This document shows positions 61,900 to 64,000 of a stretch of DNA of 64,000 nucleotides, in pieces. Under the pieces are notes generated by a model, which was not told the DNA's origin, searched no databases, and saw only the letters and a program-made list of their open reading frames with translations. Numbering within the stretch: position 1 is the stretch's first letter; the number at the start of each line of letters is the position of its first letter. The stretch is from UMGS1370 sp963557065 (lineage in GTDB: Bacteria; Bacillota; Clostridia; Lachnospirales; Lachnospiraceae). A program made the position numbers and the translations under genes. The stretch is from contig CAUWCT010000003.1 of assembly GCA_963557065.1 (NCBI GenBank), positions 1-64,000 on the forward strand, read 5' to 3'.

Positions 61900-63343
61900 A
61901 TGGTAATCGTATTAGACAGACACAAACGGCCGCTCGAATTTATGACCGAACGCAGATGCCGGATCGTCATGGAAGAGAGACGTGCTGTCCTGTATCGGAT
62001 ATTTCCGACCGTCATCATCATGAAAGATGTGGATGCAGGAGATATTCCGGATCTGCCGGAATATCGGATCAAGATCGATCCTGGCTCCATCCATACAGGG
62101 ATTGCCATCGTCCGGATTGATACAAACGAAATGATGTATGCCATGCAGATCGAACACCGGGGAGGACAGATCAAGGCAAACCTGGAAACAAGGGCATCTG
62201 TCAGAAGGAACCGCAGGCAGCGGGAGACCTGGTACCGGCGTCCCAAATGGGGAACGGGTGTACTGGGAAGAACCATACCTCATACGATAGCAGCCGTAAG
62301 AATGGCTGGCTTCCGCCAAGCGTCAAAAGCGTGGGTGACAACATCCTGGCATGGGTAAATCGCCTGAGGAGATGGATCAACATCACAGAATGCTGCTTTG
62401 AAGTCGTACGCTTTGATACACAGCTGATGGAGAATCCGGATATTGAGGGAGTGGAGTACCAGCATGGTACCCTGTACGGATACGAAGTACGGGAGTACCT
62501 GATGGAAACCTACGGGCATACCTGCCAGTATTGTGGCGGGAAATCCAATGCCCCGATCCTTGAATGGGAACATAAGATTCCGAAATCAAGGGGTGGTTCC
62601 GACAGTATGAAAAATGCCACCTTGGCGTGCAAGAGCTGTAACCAGGATAAGGGTAACCGGAAGCTGGATGAATGGCTTCAGGCATTAAAAGACCGCGTAT
62701 CCAGAAAATCCGGCTGTCAAAAAGAGCTGGATCAGGTCCGTATCGAGATGGTGGAAAACATCATGGCAGGCAAAGCGCCTGTCAAAGAACTCCGCTATGC
62801 CGCATGGGTTAATTCAACCAGACGGTATGTGGAGAAAGGATTATTCCGGATCTTCGGTAATGTCGAATGTTCCAGTGGTGGAAAAACAAAATATAACCGT
62901 ACAATGCTCGGTTATCCAAAAGATCATCATTACGATGCCCTCTGTGTTGGGACAGTACCGGAAACAGGTTACATCGACCGGACGCATGGGTATTACCTCA
63001 ATGCAAAAGCAACGGGTAGAGGTTCCAGGCTCAGAAGTAAGATCAACAAATGCGGGATCATTGTCACGAAATGGTATGACCGGAGCAAGACCGTCTATGG
63101 ATTCCAGACCGGGGATATCGTATGCGCCGAAGTACCGCACAGGGATAAGAAACCTTTTAAATACGAAGGCAGATTTATTGGACGAGTCATGGTGAGAAAA
63201 AACGGATATTTCGATATTCGCACCATTGATAATAAGCTGGTAACAGTTAAACAGGAGTTCTGTAAATTAGTACAGAACAATTCTGGATATCAGTATACAA
63301 TGCAAAAGACTGCAGCAATTTCTCTCGGCCATTTAATGACCGA
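61594..63343 (+). mobile_element. IscB element (OMEGA type) with IS200/IS605-like ends
   Basis: Bounded by two near-identical hairpins: TCGGTCATT-G-AATGGCCGA (61594-61612) and TCGGCCATT-T-AATGACCGA (63325-63343). Subterminal hairpins of this kind are what the TnpA transposase of IS200/IS605 elements binds; the true ends should lie about 10-20 nt outside. The element holds an omega (HEARO) RNA region and iscB but no tnpA, so it would need a transposase in trans. Confidence 0.75.
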
Positions 63344-63356
63344 GGATCCTTGCTGA
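61900..63356 (+). pseudogene. iscB: IscB RNA-guided nuclease, frameshifted
   Basis: The ancestor of Cas9: a RuvC nuclease with an HNH insert guided by omega RNA. Frame 1 from 61900 gives the PLMP-like start (VLDRHKRPLEFM), RuvC-I (YRIKIDPGSIHTGIAIV) and the arginine-rich bridge helix (ETRASVRRNRRQRETWYRRP). The frame then shifts, and the remainder is read from about 62250 to 63356: RKNGWLPPSVKS, RuvC-II (FEVVRFDTQL), HNH (CQYCGG...LEWEHKIPKSRGGS...CKSCNQDKGN) and RuvC-III (HHYDALCVG). A one-base deletion near 62251-62256 explains the break. All catalytic motifs remain, so the damage is recent, or it is a sequencing error. Confidence 0.88.
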
Positions 63357-63617
63357 TATGTCCTGAAAGACGTAGCAGCCGTAAGACAGGCTATCACAGA
63401 CGCAGTAATGGAATTCTGTCAGACAGAAGATGGAAGAAAGGTATACGAAGGGAACTGTAATAATTTTAACTGGGGAGATCTCAACGCTTATCTTCCGGAA
63501 ACCATCTTAAATAAGTACGGTTTATACAAACCAGATGACGCATCAAAGGATATTTTGGAAGTGAATTTTAACGAACAACTCATTTCTGAAACAGATGTTT
63601 TTGAGGAGGAAGAGTAA
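63357..63617 (+). pseudogene. 3' part of the gene interrupted by the IscB element
   Basis: An open frame starting right after the IscB stop, with no ATG, GTG or TTG before 63408 and no RBS there. It encodes YVLKDVAAVRQAITDAVMEF, then an acidic stretch ending VFEEEE. The lack of a proper start supports it being the rear part of a gene whose front is at 61430. It overlaps no other gene, and the next gene follows directly. Function unknown. Confidence 0.5.
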
Positions 63618-63618
63618 C

Positions 63619-63867
63619 ATGCATCACAAAGAAAGTAAAGCGATCTGGCTAATCAATAAAAATAGTCGTACCGCCTTAGGACAACTGGATTATCTGCCAC
63701 GAAGAGGAGAAAGATTGCTATATTCGATGACAGGATCCATGTACGAATTAGAATATGAGGTAGACATGGTTTTGTATTGTCAAAGAGAGAATGCAATCTG
63801 TGTATTTGTAGAACTTGTACAGAGTGAATACAGCCAGATTTTACGTTCTGTCAATTGGGACCTGTAA
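63619..63867 (+). CDS. Unknown small protein
   Basis: An 82-residue protein starting MHHKESKAIWLINKNSRTAL after a strong GAGGAGGAAGAG. Mixed strand-like pattern (YELEYEVDMVLYC, AICVFVELVQ), no membrane helix. Not recognised; typical of short conserved genes in Clostridia mobile elements. Confidence 0.65.
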   Translation: MHHKESKAIWLINKNSRTALGQLDYLPRRGERLLYSMTGSMYELEYEVDMVLYCQRENAICVFVELVQSEYSQILRSVNWDL

Positions 63868-63871
63868 TCAT

Positions 63872-64000
63872 ATGTTTATAAGAAAGGAAAGCAAAAAAAA
63901 GTGCAACGAGGCAAAATATGTAGTTGTTATGATTAGCGAATCCTATGCATGGGCCGGATACGGAGATACAGAAGAAGAAGCAAAAGAAATGATACAGAAA
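63872..64000 (+). CDS. Partial unknown gene running off the window
   Basis: An open frame from ATG 63872 to the window end (43 residues): a basic start, then AKYVVVMISESYAWAGYGDT and an acidic helix. The RBS is weak, so translation may be coupled to the previous gene, whose stop is 5 bp away. Not recognised. Confidence 0.5.
   Translation, partial: MFIRKESKKKCNEAKYVVVMISESYAWAGYGDTEEEAKEMIQK

Noticed and set aside
61900..62358. Programmed -1 frameshifting in iscB
   Set aside because: The overlap holds no classical X-XXY-YYZ heptamer in the right frame, and IscB proteins are normally read from one frame; a simple deletion is the better explanation.

Overview
The window reads as a chromosome segment of an anaerobic Clostridia bacterium, most likely Lachnospiraceae. 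The grounds are strong AGGAGG-type ribosome binding sites, pyruvate:ferredoxin oxidoreductase, a PduL/acetate kinase pair, a YesMN-type two-component system next to a sugar ABC importer, a DarA-type c-di-AMP receptor and a BMP-type nucleoside importer. This assignment is inferred from gene content, not from a marker gene. No tRNA, rRNA or CRISPR array was seen.

Layout. 1-9.2 kb: a palindromic repeat copy, an alanyl-tRNA editing protein, an AI-2E-type transporter, a PHP phosphoesterase, a VanW-family wall protein and PFOR. 9.4-20.5 kb: one long nucleoside operon. It holds deoC, a BMP lipoprotein, an ABC ATPase, two permeases, a uridine-phosphorylase-like enzyme, an 8-oxoguanine-deaminase-like amidohydrolase, an arylmalonate-decarboxylase/maleate-isomerase-like enzyme, a PreA-like Fe-S oxidoreductase and deoB. 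The sugar half of a nucleoside would go through DeoB and DeoC; the three middle enzymes look like a base-degradation module of unknown substrate. 20.6-26.4 kb: a chemoreceptor and a GntR(YtrA)-ABC exporter operon. 26.5-35.4 kb: YesN/YesM-like regulators divergent from a sugar ABC importer and a cytoplasmic sulfatase. 35.4-42.7 kb: a membrane protein, a DUF362 ferredoxin protein, a MITE-like repeat, MetY, and a phosphate operon (Na/Pi transporter, PhoB-like and PhoR-like) behind a clear Pho box. 42.7-57.2 kb: a 276-bp palindromic element in the leader of an NlpC/P60 gene, then mostly housekeeping genes (citrate synthase, CoaE, YycJ-like hydrolase, ACT/UPF0210 pair, cardiolipin synthase, TmcAL, DarA, PduL-AckA, DUF177-rpmF).

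57.2-64 kb: after rpmF, where fatty-acid genes usually follow, the sequence becomes AT-rich and changes character. It carries a second-type SecA without the zinc tail, an ssb, several unknown small genes, and an IscB (OMEGA) element with its upstream omega (HEARO) RNA and IS200/IS605-like end hairpins. The element appears to have interrupted a small gene, and its iscB has a frameshift. This part looks like the edge of an integrated mobile element that continues past the window.

The most promising unexplained items are the base-degradation module in the nucleoside operon, the IscB element, the two palindromic repeat families, and a 16-nt leader sequence shared by genes of the accessory segment.
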